A DNA stretch of 64,000 nt from Amphibalanus amphitrite (GCF_019059575.1 NW_024882195.1:62001-126000); one strand, 5' to 3'; positions 20,640-31,028 are shown, counted from the first letter of the stretch. The notes: generated from the sequence alone by a model not told the origin. Numbers and translations: made by a program.

Positions 20640-21015
20640 CCGCTCATTTATGTCGGCACCTCCCGGTCGAACTGGCGGGCGGGTCAGCTCGGCCCGGCGG
20701 GTCTACTGGGGCGCGCCCCGCCCACGGCGCCGATCAGATTGGCGCCAATCCGGCCAGCTCCCGCCATTTCGGCTGGGAGCGCGCGCGCGCCGCGCCGGTC
20801 GCGTGCCGGCCGCGCGCTAAAACAGCGATTTGGCCGGCGCAGTTAACCGGCTGACGATGGAGGGGAGCGGTGATTGGCGTTCAGTTCCGGATCGGCCCGC
20901 GCTAAATGGCGCCAATGTGTGGCGGGAAATTTTGGCGGGAATTCCGAGCCGTATGCGGATGGGCGGCTGATGGTGCGTGGGTGGTATTATAACAGGGGGC
21001 GAGGAGCCCGTGTGC
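20640..21015 (+). promoter_or_regulatory. CpG-rich promoter-like island
   Basis: Strong rise in CpG and GC, with GCGCGCGCGCC near 20780. There are two closely spaced E2F-like sites (GTGGCGGGAAAT and TTTTGGCGGGAATT, 20919-20943), two GATTGG/CCAAT-type boxes and a GGTATTATAACAGG TATA-like sequence near 20980. No convincing first exon follows, so direction and target gene are unknown. Confidence 0.35.
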
Positions 21016-21029
21016 GGGGGCGGGTCTGC

Positions 21030-21880
21030 GCGTGTGAAGCCGTTTATTACGGCATCGATAGGGTGATGTCATCCATTCGCACGTACCGGACATCGTGAAT
21101 CGATAGCTGCTATGGTGCAGGCATACCGTTTATAGACGATCTCTATGGGCGCAGGATCGCAAGTCAGCATACCGAATGCTATTTTGGGATGCGGGAATGT
21201 GTAGATGTGATGAAAATGTGTGTGTGGTCGAATTACGTAACTGATTTTTAGTGTGAGTTATTATGGAATCCAGGGTAAAATACTGCTCTTGTCAGATGAC
21301 ATGACAAGCATAGTCCATATGTTTCTACGTTATCTACGGCAATGGTGATGCTACACAAATTTAGATGAATATTCTGTTCAATGAAAACCGGATCCATGAT
21401 GGCATACAACTCGTGGTACCTTCTCTCCGCTGGGAGTAGCCGGACATACAGGACCCGCACCTTAGTGTAACGTGTCCGTGGAGCCAATGACGTCACTGAA
21501 CAGCCTCCCGTGTAACCAAAGTGGCCACCGGGATGCGGCTGCACATCGCGCGGCACGCGACCCTCCTGTTAACACAGATGGCCGTGCAGAAATGCACACC
21601 GACCGGGCCCGCATCTCTTACTGTGAGTGGTTCTGTTCAGCAAATGGGACGATAAATGAAAACAACGCACTGCCGGAGCTGAGCAAGCAGGGAGACGATG
21701 TAATTGGTCACGTACCAAAAAAAAACTTATTCACATAATGTCGACAGCAACATGCGAAATAATCTATATATTCATTTCGGTGGTAAGCGCTGTGCAAGAC
21801 ATCATACACAGCCATTACAATCTCACATTACCCTCTCGAATGGAGGACAGTTTCACGTTCGTTCGATCACTGGCGGAAGT
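21030..21880. other. Flank between CpG island and USP relic
   Basis: No repeat boundary or well-supported exon seen. Several TGACGTCA-like and hairpin-like words occur but without arrangement I can interpret. Confidence 0.35.
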
Positions 21881-21888
21881 GGCAGAGC

Positions 21889-22253
21889 TTATAGCCGCTC
21901 CTCGATGGCCGAGTAAAACAGTATGTAGCCGGCTGAGCTTTGCACGCTTCCCCTGTCCAGTTCGTGCTCCCCTTCGTCGTCGTATGTATGCCATCCGTCC
22001 GCGTTGGGTGCGCGGCAGAAGGCCGTGCAGTGGCCGCAGTCTATGGAGCCGTAGTTGTTCACCACACCGAATAGGTCCTACTTGTGATGTCGTCGGTGTG
22101 CATCTTTGTTGGCCACTTACGACGACACGTCCAGGTTTTTTAGAGGAAACTGGACGCTGGACTGGTTCTTCACCCACGCGCCGTCGCTGTAGAAGCGGTA
22201 GAAGCGCTGTAGTTACGTGGATGTTGAGTACTGGTGGAACTGGAAGACGCCAG
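21889..22253 (-). pseudogene. Ubiquitin-specific protease (USP) relic, C-terminal part
   Basis: On the minus strand, frames broken by shifts and stops read RFYSDGAWVKNQSSVQFPLK, then LFGVVNNYGSIDCGHCTAFC, WHTYDDEGEH and GYILFYSAIEERL before a stop at 21889-21891. This is the C-terminal USP fold: the hydrophobic RF(Y) strand, the catalytic histidine loop GHCTA..., the YDD segment and the final GYILFY strand. USPs remove ubiquitin from proteins. Internal stops and a frameshift near 22080-22130 show it is not functional as read, unless short introns explain them. Confidence 0.7.
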
Positions 22254-22840
22254 AGGCCTGTTTCACTAACAAATAAAACTTGTATTTACAAAGAAAAAGC
22301 TTGAGTTTACAAGAAATAATTACCAACATTTGAGATTTGGATTTCACGAAACCTTTGAACATGAATTTTGAGTTTAAAATTTGCAAACTTTTTTACAAGA
22401 AAAAGTTTGCTAGAAAACATGGGAATCGCAAACTTTCTGTTTCACGAAGACCAGAGACTTGAAAGAAAACATCGCAATTACAAACCTGAAATTCCAGTGG
22501 TCCTGACGTTCGGAATTTTGATACTTTTTGTGCAATAATGCAAAACAGTCATATATTTAGAAGAACTATGCTTTGTTGAGTCGTTTCATGCTCAATTTTT
22601 ACTTCGCACACAACCTAAGAAGCAAAATAATCGGTATTAAAATATCGGCAAGGTTTGTCATTCGCGCGCCATAATTGCATTCAACAGTCTTCTGCTGTCA
22701 AATGTTTTGCGTGTTATTTTTCTTACAATAATAAGACAATGTGAATTATCATTTATATCTTTTTCCAACAGCATCATTAAAAATAATTTAATTAGGCAGC
22801 TTTTGACATGAATACAAGACAATATTTGATACAAAGAAGC

Positions 22841-23026
22841 TGTGGTGGTGTGCATCCCCAGTCTGTACCTGGGGTTTGCATCTCTACGACCGTGTGTGCC
22901 CTCGGGACACGGTCCGGCGGCGGCTCCCGGCCGGACCGTGCGGGGCCGCGTCAGTCTCTACTGGGTCCGCGCCACGCTCGCTCGCTGTGAACAATACACC
23001 TGCACCGGTTCAGAGGCGTCTTCACA
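22841..23026 (+). repeat. 5' LTR of the Ty3/gypsy element
   Basis: Starts TGTGGTGGTGTGC and ends GCGTCTTCACA, giving TG...CA ends extended to TGTG...CACA. Contains an inverted pair CATCCCCAG...CTGGGGTTTG near the start and GGTCCGG...CCGGACC near 22911-22938. No clear TATA box or AATAAA was seen. Confidence 0.95.
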
Positions 23027-23046
23027 TGGCGCAGCCGGCAGGGTCG
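23027..23046 (+). other. Primer-binding site
   Basis: TGGCGCAGCCGGCAGGG directly follows the LTR's terminal CA. It begins with TGG, complementary to the CCA end of a tRNA, as expected for the minus-strand primer site. Which tRNA is used cannot be told from sight. Confidence 0.75.
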
Positions 23047-23116
23047 TGAACGTGCGATTACCAGTGCAAGTGTGACAGGGCGACGTGCATAATTATTGTG
23101 CATTTTCGACCCAGCA

Positions 23117-26100
23117 ATGGGGGACTCTGACGCCGACAGCGTAGCGGATGCGTCTCGGGAGCCGGATGCGTCTCGGGAGCCGGCCGCTTCCGTCGCGGTT
23201 CGGGCTGCCGCGCCGCGGCAGCGGGCCGGCCGCGGTCGTGCGTCCCGCAGCGCGCCGACCCCGTGGGCGGGCCGAGTACGAGCACCGGACAGCCTGGACC
23301 TCTCCACGGACCGGGGTGAGTCTTTCCTGGTGTGGAGAGAAAGCTGGGAGGACTACGTGCTCCTGACCGGCTTGATAGACGCTGAACATGACATTCAGCT
23401 GGCTGCCCTGAAAAATGTCATGACCCCGGAGAGTCGCCGCGTCCTGAGGAACCTGGAACTGACCGAGGTCCAGCGTGCCAATCCCGAGGTTGTACTGGAC
23501 GCGCTGGAGCGTTTCGCAGTGGGCCAAGTAAACGAGGTTATCGAAAGGAAGAGGTTTAACGAAAGGTTTCAGGCTGAAGGGGAGGTCTTTGATGATTTTC
23601 TAACCTCCCTGCGTGAATTGTCTCGTGCTTGCAAATTTTGTGACGCGTGTAATGATTCGCTAATCAGGGATAGGATTATGATGGGTCTGAGATCAGCGGA
23701 GACCGTCAAACGTCTCTGCGCCGTCCAAAACCTCTCGCTGTCGCATGCCATCGCTGTTTGCAGGGCTGACGAGGCGGCCGCCAGAGACGCCTTGGAGCTG
23801 CGGGCAGGCGGACTCGCCCGGGCCGCCGCCCACCGAGTGGACGCCGCCGAGCGCCACCGAGCGCCGCCGAGCGCTGGACCGAGGCGGCGCGACGGTGGCT
23901 GGTGCGCTGCGTGCGGCCGGCGACGTCACCGGATGGGAGACGCGTGTCCGGCCCGGGGTCAGCGCTGTCGCAGCTGCCGTCAGCTGGACCACTTCGCGGC
24001 AGTTTGCCCCGACGCATCCGGCGACTACGATGACCGCCGACCGACCACGTCGTACGAGCGCCGCCGGCTGGCCCCGTCTCGGCCGCGGAGCTCGCCACCT
24101 GGGCGGAGCTACAGGCCCGACCCGTACCGCTCGTCGTCGAGATCGCCGTCCCCGTCGCTGGACACGCGGCGATCGCAACGGCGCCAGCCGTGGCGCGGCA
24201 CCCGGGTCCGCTTCCAGTCGTCGGAGGGCAGCAGTGACCGGAGCCCGGACGGTGCGGCGCGGCGACCGGCCGCGTCGGCCATCATCGCGGTCGCTTCGGT
24301 GCAGAGCGCCCCCCGCGTGCGCCTGGATGTCACGGCGCAGCGCCGCGCCTCGGTACTCGCGCTGCCTGACACCGGGGCTGACATCTGCGTCGGAGGACTC
24401 GACTTCCTGAAGGAGATGGACGAGTACCCGGAGAACCTGCTCCCCCCGGAGCAGCATCCTCGGACAGCCAACGGCGAGACGGTCAAGTCGCTGGGAGTCC
24501 TGCCGGTCTCGCTGAATCTCGGCCGCGTCTCGGTGCAGGAGTCGGTGCACATCCTGGAGGGCGTCAGCGGCCTGCTGCTCTCCTGGAAGGCCGTGAAGGG
24601 ACTTCACATCATTCCAGCCGGTTATCCGCAGCAGATAACCGCCGATCTACCGGAACCCGCCTCTGGCTCTCGCACCAGGGACGCACCAGACCGCCCTCGG
24701 CCGGGGCCAGCGCGGCATCGGCACCGGTCTCGCGCCGCGCTGCCCGACGGTGGCACGTCATCGGACTGCGTGGCGGCGGTGTCGCGCGACGGCGCTGCTG
24801 GAGAGGCGACCGCGGCGACACCTGTCGAGCGGCCTGGCAGCAGCCTTCCGACCGGTGCACCTGCATCTGAAGACGGGTCAGCAGAGCCGCCTGTGGACCA
24901 GGGAGGCTCCTTCCCGGACATCACGTCCGAGTTCCCCACCGTGTTCGACGGCCACATCAGAGTCATGCCGGGGGAGCAGTTCAAGATTCACCTCAGGGAG
25001 GAAGCCGTGCCGTTCCGCGTGTCGAGCCCACGACGAGTGCCCCTCTCACTCCGCACGCCGCTGAAGGACGAGTTGCAAAAGCTGGTGTCCGAGGGCATCA
25101 TCGTGCCCGTCACGGAGCCGACTGAGTGGTGTGCACCGATCGTCGTTGAACCGAAGAAGGAGGGAGGAATCAGGCTGTGCGTGGACCTGTCTCGCCTGAA
25201 CAAGTTCGTCCGCACCGAGCAGTACCAGGCACCCACCCCGCTGGAGGAAGTTGCCTCTATAGCGAGCTCGGAGGCGAAGTGGTTCACCGTCTTCGACGCG
25301 GCAAAGGGCTACCACCAGTGCCCTCTTCATCAGGACAGCGTGCTGAAGACGACGTTCATCACGCCGTTCGGCCGGTACGCGTTTTTACGCGCGCCGTACG
25401 GGGTCAGCTCGATATCTGACCACTACAACAGGCGCATGGACGAGGCGTTCTCCGGCCTCACCGGCTACAAGAAGATCGTGGATGACGTCGTGGTCTACAG
25501 TCGGACCAGGGAGGACCACATCCGTGACGTCCGTCGCTTCATGGAGCGCTGCGAGGAGAGAGGTATCTCCCTGAACCGGCGGAAGCTGCAGCTGGCCCAA
25601 CAGAAGGTGAAATTCGCCGGCTTCATCATATCGGCGGACGGCTACGAGCCCGACCCTCAGCTGACGTCGGTCATCTCGTCGTTCCCGACACCGAAGAACA
25701 TCTCTGAGCTCCGAAGTTTCTTCGGCCTCGCCAACCAGGTCGCCCCATTCGTCGACGAGCTCTCGGAGCTCCTCCTGCCTCTCAGGCCGCTGCTCAGCAC
25801 CCGAAACGAGTTCGTCTGGGACGAGCAGCAAGAACAGGCGTTCATATCAGCCAAGAAAGCGCTGACATCAGTTCCGAACCTGGCCTACTTCGACCCCAGA
25901 CGACCAACCTCGCTCTCGACCGACGCCAGCCGCCTCAAGGGATTCGGCTTCCTCCTACGGCAGCAGCAGGAGGACGGCAGCTGGCGGGTTATCCAGGCGG
26001 GATCGCGATTCCTGTCTTCAGCGGAGTCCCGATACGCCACCATCGAGTTGGAAGCCACTGCCGTGGTATGGGCCATGAAGAAATGTCACATCTTTCTCTC

Positions 26101-27805
26101 CGGACTGACGAGCTTCACGATATTCGTCGACCACAAGCCGCTCGTCCCCATCATCAACGGCAAGACTCTCGACGAGATCGAGAACCCGAGACTACAGAGA
26201 CTGAAGTTGAAGATGGCATACTACGGACCATTCGTAGCCAGCTGGGTGCCAGGATCCCAGCACAAGGCGGCAGACGCTCTCTCCAGGAGCCCCACCCAAC
26301 CAGCAGCTGCTGATGACGAATGTGGGGAAGACGACGACGCACCTGCCCTCCAGAGCGTCTTGGTAGCTGAGCTTCGAGCGTGCGACACCGACATCATGCT
26401 GGACCGGGTGGAGTGTGCGACGTCAGAGGACCCCGAGCTCCAGATGCTCAGAGACATCATCTCCACCGGCTTTCCGGCATCCAGAGCGGAGCTTGCGGAA
26501 CCCCTCCGGAAGTACTGGCCGGTGCACGACCGACTGTCGGTGGAGGGCGGCATCATCTTATGCGGCATGCGCATCCTGGTGCCGCTATCCCTCCGTAGAT
26601 CGACCTTAGCGTCTCTCCATGCGAGTCACCTCGGGAAGGAGAAGACCAAGGAGCGAGCTCGGCGGGTGGTCTACTGGCCGGGAATGGACGCCGCCATCGA
26701 CGACGTCACCAGAGGATGCAGTAGGTGTCAGCAAGAGCTGCCATCCCAGCCGAGGGAGACCATGCTGCATCATGAGCCTGCCGCCAGGCCGTTCCAGGTC
26801 CTGGACATGGACTTCGCAGACCACGCAGGAGGCAAGTACCTCGTCGTCGTTGACGGCTACTCTGGGTGGAAGTTCATCGAATCTACGGGCACCCGGTCTG
26901 ACACCAAAAACGTAATCAAAGTAATGCTTAAGATTTTCAGTGAGGTCGGTGTGCCAGAACTTGTCAGAACCGACGGGGCCCTCTGCTTCACGTCTCTTCA
27001 GTTCAGCACGTTCTTGAGCAACTGGGGCGTTCTGCATCGCACATCATCCCCACACTACCCCCGATCTAACGGCCTGGCCGAGTCTGCCGTTAAATCTGCA
27101 AAAAAGCTTCTCAGGCGATGCTGGGACGACGGCAGAGGACGGCTCAACGAAGAGGAGTGGACGCGGGGCCTGCTTCAGCAGCGGAACACGCCGGGCGTCA
27201 GCGGGAAGTCGCCCGCCGAGATCGTCTACGGCCGGCCACTGAGGGACGACCTGCCCACGCACCCGTCGCACTTCAAACCATCGGCGCGCTCGCAGCGGGC
27301 GAGTGGAGGCGGAGGCCAGCAGCGGAGGGGGACGCCACCGCACCAGACTGTGGACTGCGACGATCGCCGCGAGTCACGCCGCTGCGCCGCCAAACGGTGG
27401 TACGACCAGCATGCCCACGACCTGCCCGAGTTCCCCGTCGGGACTCGCGTCCGTGTGCAGGACGTCAGGACAAAACGATGGGACAGGTGCGGCGTGGTGA
27501 CGTCGGTCGGCCCCCACCGACGCTACAGTGTACGCTTCGACGATGGAGGGGAGGTGGATCGGAACAGATGCCACCTGCGCAGGCGGCACGCTCTGTGCCC
27601 GGTGCCCGGAGTGGAGCCTCCCGGGAGAGCCGGCCCGCGTGTCGTCACACAACCGGACACTGGTCGGATGAGTCGTGACCATGCATCTGCGAGCGAATCG
27701 CGCGCCTCCACACGGCCGGATCGCGCGCCGCGCACTGAGCCGCCGACTGTCCGCCGATCCACCCGTGTGCGGAAGCCGGTGCGTCGGCTCATAGAGGAGA
27801 TGTGA
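23117..27805 (+). CDS. Gag-Pol polyprotein of the Ty3/gypsy element (about 1562 aa)
   Basis: The frame is open from 23096, but the first ATG is at 23117, which I choose as start. Gag region: an acidic/Arg-rich N-terminus, WRESWEDYVLLTGL near residue 75, and two cysteine clusters near 270-305, of which CRSCRQLDHFAAVC fits CX2CX4HX4C. Protease: LPDTGAD with Asp 418. Reverse transcriptase: about 630-860, active site IVDDVV at 789-790, IVDD instead of the common YVDD. RNase H: STDAS...LEATAV... about 930-1050. Integrase: HASH...CSRC zinc motif, then D1232, D1286, E1322 with 35 residues between the last two. The C-terminal VRFDDGGEVDRNRCHLRR lies where many relatives carry a GPY/F module. One frame without a gag-pol shift; intact. 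Confidence 0.95.
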   Translation: MGDSDADSVADASREPDASREPAASVAVRAAAPRQRAGRGRASRSAPTPWAGRVRAPDSLDLSTDRGESFLVWRESWEDYVLLTGLIDAEHDIQLAALKNVMTPESRRVLRNLELTEVQRANPEVVLDALERFAVGQVNEVIERKRFNERFQAEGEVFDDFLTSLRELSRACKFCDACNDSLIRDRIMMGLRSAETVKRLCAVQNLSLSHAIAVCRADEAAARDALELRAGGLARAAAHRVDAAERHRAPPSAGPRRRDGGWCAACGRRRHRMGDACPARGQRCRSCRQLDHFAAVCPDASGDYDDRRPTTSYERRRLAPSRPRSSPPGRSYRPDPYRSSSRSPSPSLDTRRSQRRQPWRGTRVRFQSSEGSSDRSPDGAARRPAASAIIAVASVQSAPRVRLDVTAQRRASVLALPDTGADICVGGLDFLKEMDEYPENLLPPEQHPRTANGETVKSLGVLPVSLNLGRVSVQESVHILEGVSGLLLSWKAVKGLHIIPAGYPQQITADLPEPASGSRTRDAPDRPRPGPARHRHRSRAALPDGGTSSDCVAAVSRDGAAGEATAATPVERPGSSLPTGAPASEDGSAEPPVDQGGSFPDITSEFPTVFDGHIRVMPGEQFKIHLREEAVPFRVSSPRRVPLSLRTPLKDELQKLVSEGIIVPVTEPTEWCAPIVVEPKKEGGIRLCVDLSRLNKFVRTEQYQAPTPLEEVASIASSEAKWFTVFDAAKGYHQCPLHQDSVLKTTFITPFGRYAFLRAPYGVSSISDHYNRRMDEAFSGLTGYKKIVDDVVVYSRTREDHIRDVRRFMERCEERGISLNRRKLQLAQQKVKFAGFIISADGYEPDPQLTSVISSFPTPKNISELRSFFGLANQVAPFVDELSELLLPLRPLLSTRNEFVWDEQQEQAFISAKKALTSVPNLAYFDPRRPTSLSTDASRLKGFGFLLRQQQEDGSWRVIQAGSRFLSSAESRYATIELEATAVVWAMKKCHIFLSGLTSFTIFVDHKPLVPIINGKTLDEIENPRLQRLKLKMAYYGPFVASWVPGSQHKAADALSRSPTQPAAADDECGEDDDAPALQSVLVAELRACDTDIMLDRVECATSEDPELQMLRDIISTGFPASRAELAEPLRKYWPVHDRLSVEGGIILCGMRILVPLSLRRSTLASLHASHLGKEKTKERARRVVYWPGMDAAIDDVTRGCSRCQQELPSQPRETMLHHEPAARPFQVLDMDFADHAGGKYLVVVDGYSGWKFIESTGTRSDTKNVIKVMLKIFSEVGVPELVRTDGALCFTSLQFSTFLSNWGVLHRTSSPHYPRSNGLAESAVKSAKKLLRRCWDDGRGRLNEEEWTRGLLQQRNTPGVSGKSPAEIVYGRPLRDDLPTHPSHFKPSARSQRASGGGGQQRRGTPPHQTVDCDDRRESRRCAAKRWYDQHAHDLPEFPVGTRVRVQDVRTKRWDRCGVVTSVGPHRRYSVRFDDGGEVDRNRCHLRRRHALCPVPGVEPPGRAGPRVVTQPDTGRMSRDHASASESRASTRPDRAPRTEPPTVRRSTRVRKPVRRLIEEM

Positions 27806-27887
27806 TTGTGTACTACGTTTCTTGTTATTTTCGCTATTGTGTTATGATTCCGTTCTTTTCGTTATACCTCGAGCGCGCTGGGGGCTT

Positions 27888-27898
27888 AAGGGGGGAGA
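27888..27898 (+). other. Polypurine tract
   Basis: AAGGGGGGAGA abuts the right LTR, the expected plus-strand primer. Its position directly before TGTGGTGG fixes the LTR boundary. Confidence 0.85.
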
Positions 27899-28084
27899 TG
27901 TGGTGGTGTGCATCCCCAGTCTGTACCTGGGGTTTGCATCTCTACGACCGTGTGTGCCCTCGGGACACGGTCCGGCGGCGGCTCCCGGCCGGACCGTGCG
28001 GGGCCGCGTCAGTCTCTACTGGGTCCGCGCCACGCTCGCTCGCTGTGAACAATACACCTGCACCGGTTCAGAGGCGTCTTCACA
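27899..28084 (+). repeat. 3' LTR of the Ty3/gypsy element
   Basis: Same 186 bases as the left LTR, no difference found by eye, followed by the duplicated GAAGC. Confidence 0.95.
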
Positions 28085-28296
28085 GAAGCAATATCTTTAA
28101 CATGCTATAGTTCTTGATTAAAAACATTTTTACTGATTTTTACTGTTTACAAGTTTATTTGCAAACATTTTCTTATCGGAGGTGCCACTGGCGATGAAGC
28201 TTAGTGAAATCGGTTTTTACGTAGTTGGTGAAAATACTTATGAATTGTTAACTACAAACACTTAAAAATACAAGTTTTTAGTGAAACAGGCCTCAG

Positions 28297-28791
28297 ATGT
28301 CAAGCCGCTTGGCGACATCTGGCGTCAAGTCGCTTGGTCGCTGCTTTGACACTCCGGGCAAGTCCAGCCGCTGATTGTGTCGCCCTCCACAAAAAGCTGG
28401 ATGCACTCGTGGAGCGAGCACTGACTGGCCCTGGCTGGTATATCGGCACTGAGAGGTGTGAAAACGCCTCGAACTTCGCCGAGTGGGTCCCGCAGCTGGA
28501 GCAGCGCAGCGTCGACAAGCGAAACGTCATAAAAAGTTCCAAAGCCATGGCCTTTCCAAAGTTCGCTGAATAAACCCTCGTGCACTGTTTGCCGCCATGC
28601 CTCTGATAGTTCACACCTGTCGCTGATCAATCGCAGCCAATAATCCGCAACCTTCGACATATTCTGCATCCCACGCGCATTCCTGGGCTTGTTGGGTGGG
28701 TTTTCGCGCTAGAGTGATTCTTAGAATGCCACTCTCAGTTGTTACTTTCATATGGAACAATGATTGTTGATGGCTGGGGACAGCGCTAAGT
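28297..28791 (-). pseudogene. USP relic, central part (upstream half of the copy at 21889)
   Basis: Minus-strand frames carry AQECAWDA (resembling the QDAQEF region after the catalytic cysteine box), then STLRCSSCGTHSAKFEAFSH and LSVPI, then in another frame CSLHECIQLFVEGDTISGWT and CPEC. The two CxxC pairs are the zinc-finger cysteines of the USP fingers. Frameshifts fall near 28440 and 28620. It joins the C-terminal half across the TIR/LTR insertion. The catalytic cysteine box is not found; a MITE and then LINE sequence lie where it should be. Confidence 0.65.
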
Positions 28792-29069
28792 ATAGCTACT
28801 AGTGATGTCAATTACGGAAAATCGGAATACCGATACCAAACCAATTACCAACCAAAACCGTGGAGAAATACCGAAACCAAACCAACTTGGGAACATGAGG
28901 AAAATACCAACTTTTTACCGATTCCTTAGCCTCCTAAACATTAGCGAGGGTTCATGATACCAACAAAATACCAAACACATTAGGATTGAAATACCAAATA
29001 CCGAGTTGGTATCGGTTTGGTATCGGTATACCAAAAAGTCGGTATCCGATTGACATCTCTAATAGCTAC
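28792..29069. mobile_element. hAT-like MITE (TAGNGATGTCAAT ends)
   Basis: ATAGCTAC at 28792-28799 and 29062-29069 is an 8-base duplication. Ends TAGTGATGTCAAT and ATTGACATCTCTA are inverted repeats. The inside is made of ATACCGATACCAAACC-like words and their complements, so the whole element can fold. Non-coding, 262 bp. Confidence 0.8.
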
Positions 29070-29074
29070 TAATT

Positions 29075-31028
29075 GTGGAAGCTCGACCTTCGGGATGCCT
29101 CCGGCTTCGGTGTGGCGTAACTAGCGGCGTGTCGTGAGTGGCAAGCGAGATTCGCATGTCACTTTTCCCCGCGTCAGTGGTGACACACTGAATCAGTTTT
29201 TTGTTGATGTAGGCGCAAACATTGTTTCCGATTTGAACTCCGGTGTGCACGACTCGTCTCGGCAAGTGCCTGTGCGGCTACAGCGAGTCGGTTCGTGCGG
29301 TTTTACCGTGCAACCCGTCAGTCTTGAATTTTTAAAGAACGTTGTTTTTAGCATGCGAAACTCATCTGCTCGTGGCTCTGACGGGCTTTGCATTCGCGTT
29401 TTTAAGATGTCTTTTAGTGTGATCGGACCTGTTCTCTTGCATGTTGTGAACTCCTGCCTATCCATGAATGACATCCCCGCATCCTGGAAACATGCCCAGC
29501 CCCAAATCCACCCCATCCTGAAGTCCGGTGATCCCAACAATCCTGCAAACTACCGTCCTATTTCCATCCTCCCTGTCATTGCGAAGGTAGTGGAGAAGGT
29601 CGTACAGCGACAGCTTCAACACTACCTATCCTCCAACTCTCTCCTCTCCCCTACCCAACACGGCTTCCGTCCACATCACTGTACCGAATCAGCCCTTCTC
29701 CAAATCTCTGACCGAGCACTTGCTGGCATGGATCAAGGCCACATCTCCCTGCCCTGTTTACTTGATCTGTCTAAAGCTTTTGACGTGATTTCCCACTCTA
29801 AATTGCTTGACAAGCTCGAGCTGCACGGCATTGACACTGCCTGGTTTCGAAATTATCTTGACGGTCACACGCAAAGCGTAGCCATCTCTGCCTCACAGAG
29901 CTCCCCTCCGCTCAACATTAGCCAGGGCGTCTTCCAGGGGTCATCGTTGGGTCCTCTCTTGTTCAGCATCGTCGTTAACGATCTTAGCTTGTACGCTGGC
30001 GACTCTTTTATCATTCAGTACGCCGATGACACCCAGGTTTTAGTCTCTGGACACAAGTCCGAGCTACCTGACCTTATCTTAAAACCCGAGGCATCTCTCC
30101 AGTCGCTTGGTGATTACTTTCATTCGAACGGTCTAAAACTTAACGAGTCAAAATTCGAGCTACTTCCCATCGGCTCACGTCAAAATCTGCGAGACCTCCC
30201 ACCGTTCACGGTCAAGTTTCGGCAAGCCGTGCTATCACCTTGCACTGAAGCAAAAAATCTCGGTGTCACTTTTGATCGCCATCTCACTTGGGACTCGCAC
30301 GTATCGCAACTGTCACAGAAGTGCTTCGGCATCCTTTTCGGTCTCTCCCACATCCGCCACTACCTACCATCCGGCACTCTCCCAATCCTTGTGTCTGCCC
30401 TCGTCCTTTCCCACGTCCGCTACTGCCTCTCCGTCTATGGCAACGGGTCTGCCAAGAACCTCGCCACCATCAACAAAATTGTAAATTTTGCGGCCCGCAT
30501 CATCTCCGGCAAAAAGAAATTCGACCACATCTCCTCTGTCCGTGCCTCACTCGGCTGGCCGGACCCCTCCACTATGGTTCAAGCCCAAACCCTAAACATC
30601 CTACACAAAGCTAGACGAACAGGTCAGCCCGAGTCACTAGCTGCACTATTTGCCACTAATGCCGAGCGTCCAGACCGTAGCCGCAGCACCAGGCAGGACC
30701 ACCTGCTTAGTCTTCCCCGCATACACGGCTCGGCTGCGGGGAAGCGGCAATTCGTGTACCGCGCTGCCGCAGGCTATAACGCCCTACCACGCGAGTTCTG
30801 GGACATGTCCACCTCGATGTTTACCAGCAAGGTCTTAGAACTCTTATCTTCGGTGACATGAGCTGACACGTCACTGTAACCGCTTTTAGCTTCTGCATCG
30901 TGTGTGTAGTGTGGTTTATGTGTGTTCACTTTTTATCCTCATCATTGCATTTCTTAGCGTGTGTTGACTCTGACTCGAGAATAGCCCTGTGATTCCGATC
31001 TCATGAAGGGATGAGTCTATGACGTAAA
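29075..31028 (+). mobile_element. LINE (CR1/L2-like), 5'-truncated
   Basis: A reverse-transcriptase frame followed by about 165 bases of 3' sequence ending GGGATGAGTCTATGACGTAAATA. Upstream endonuclease and first ORF are missing, as usual for 5'-truncated LINE copies. The left edge abuts the MITE at 28792. Confidence 0.75.
29134..30861 (+). pseudogene. LINE reverse transcriptase, 5'-truncated but open (about 575 codons)
   Basis: The frame is open from about 29134 without a proper start codon. Reverse-transcriptase motifs in order: SGDPNNPANYRPISILPVIA (about residue 128), HGFRPHHCTESALLQ, DLSKAFDVISHSKLLDKL, QGSSLGPLLF, then the active site YADDTQ near residue 300, and the K/L-rich thumb region with NLGVTFDRHLTWDSHV. 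The C-terminal region has AARIISG and the PLPREFW-like ALPREFW typical of CR1/L2-type LINEs. No stop breaks it, so truncation was recent. Confidence 0.85.

Larger units (their letters stand above)
22841..28084 (+). mobile_element. Complete Ty3/gypsy LTR retrotransposon
   Basis: Two 186-bp LTRs that read identically, a 5-base duplication GAAGC (22836-22840 and 28085-28089), a primer-binding site directly after the left LTR, a purine tract directly before the right LTR, and a single uninterrupted Gag-Pol frame. Order protease - reverse transcriptase - RNase H - integrase is the Ty3/gypsy order. Identical LTRs imply a very recent insertion. The coding part is much richer in GC than the host flank. 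No envelope gene follows pol. Confidence 0.95.
22254..28293. mobile_element. TIR element (AGGCCTGTTTCACT ends) split by an LTR retrotransposon
   Basis: AGGCCTGTTTCACTAA at 22254 is mirrored by TTAGTGAAACAGGCCT ending at 28293. CAG at 22251-22253 and 28294-28296 looks like a 3-base target duplication. Without the nested LTR element the unit is about 790 bp and non-coding, with repeated GCAAACTTTTT-type inverted words. A 3-base duplication is compatible with PIF/Harbinger-type MITEs, although CAG is not their usual target. Confidence 0.7.

Noticed and set aside
23693-24607. Long minus-strand frame opposite the retrotransposon gag/protease region
   Set aside because: Shadow of a GC-rich coding strand; no motif, start context or family likeness.
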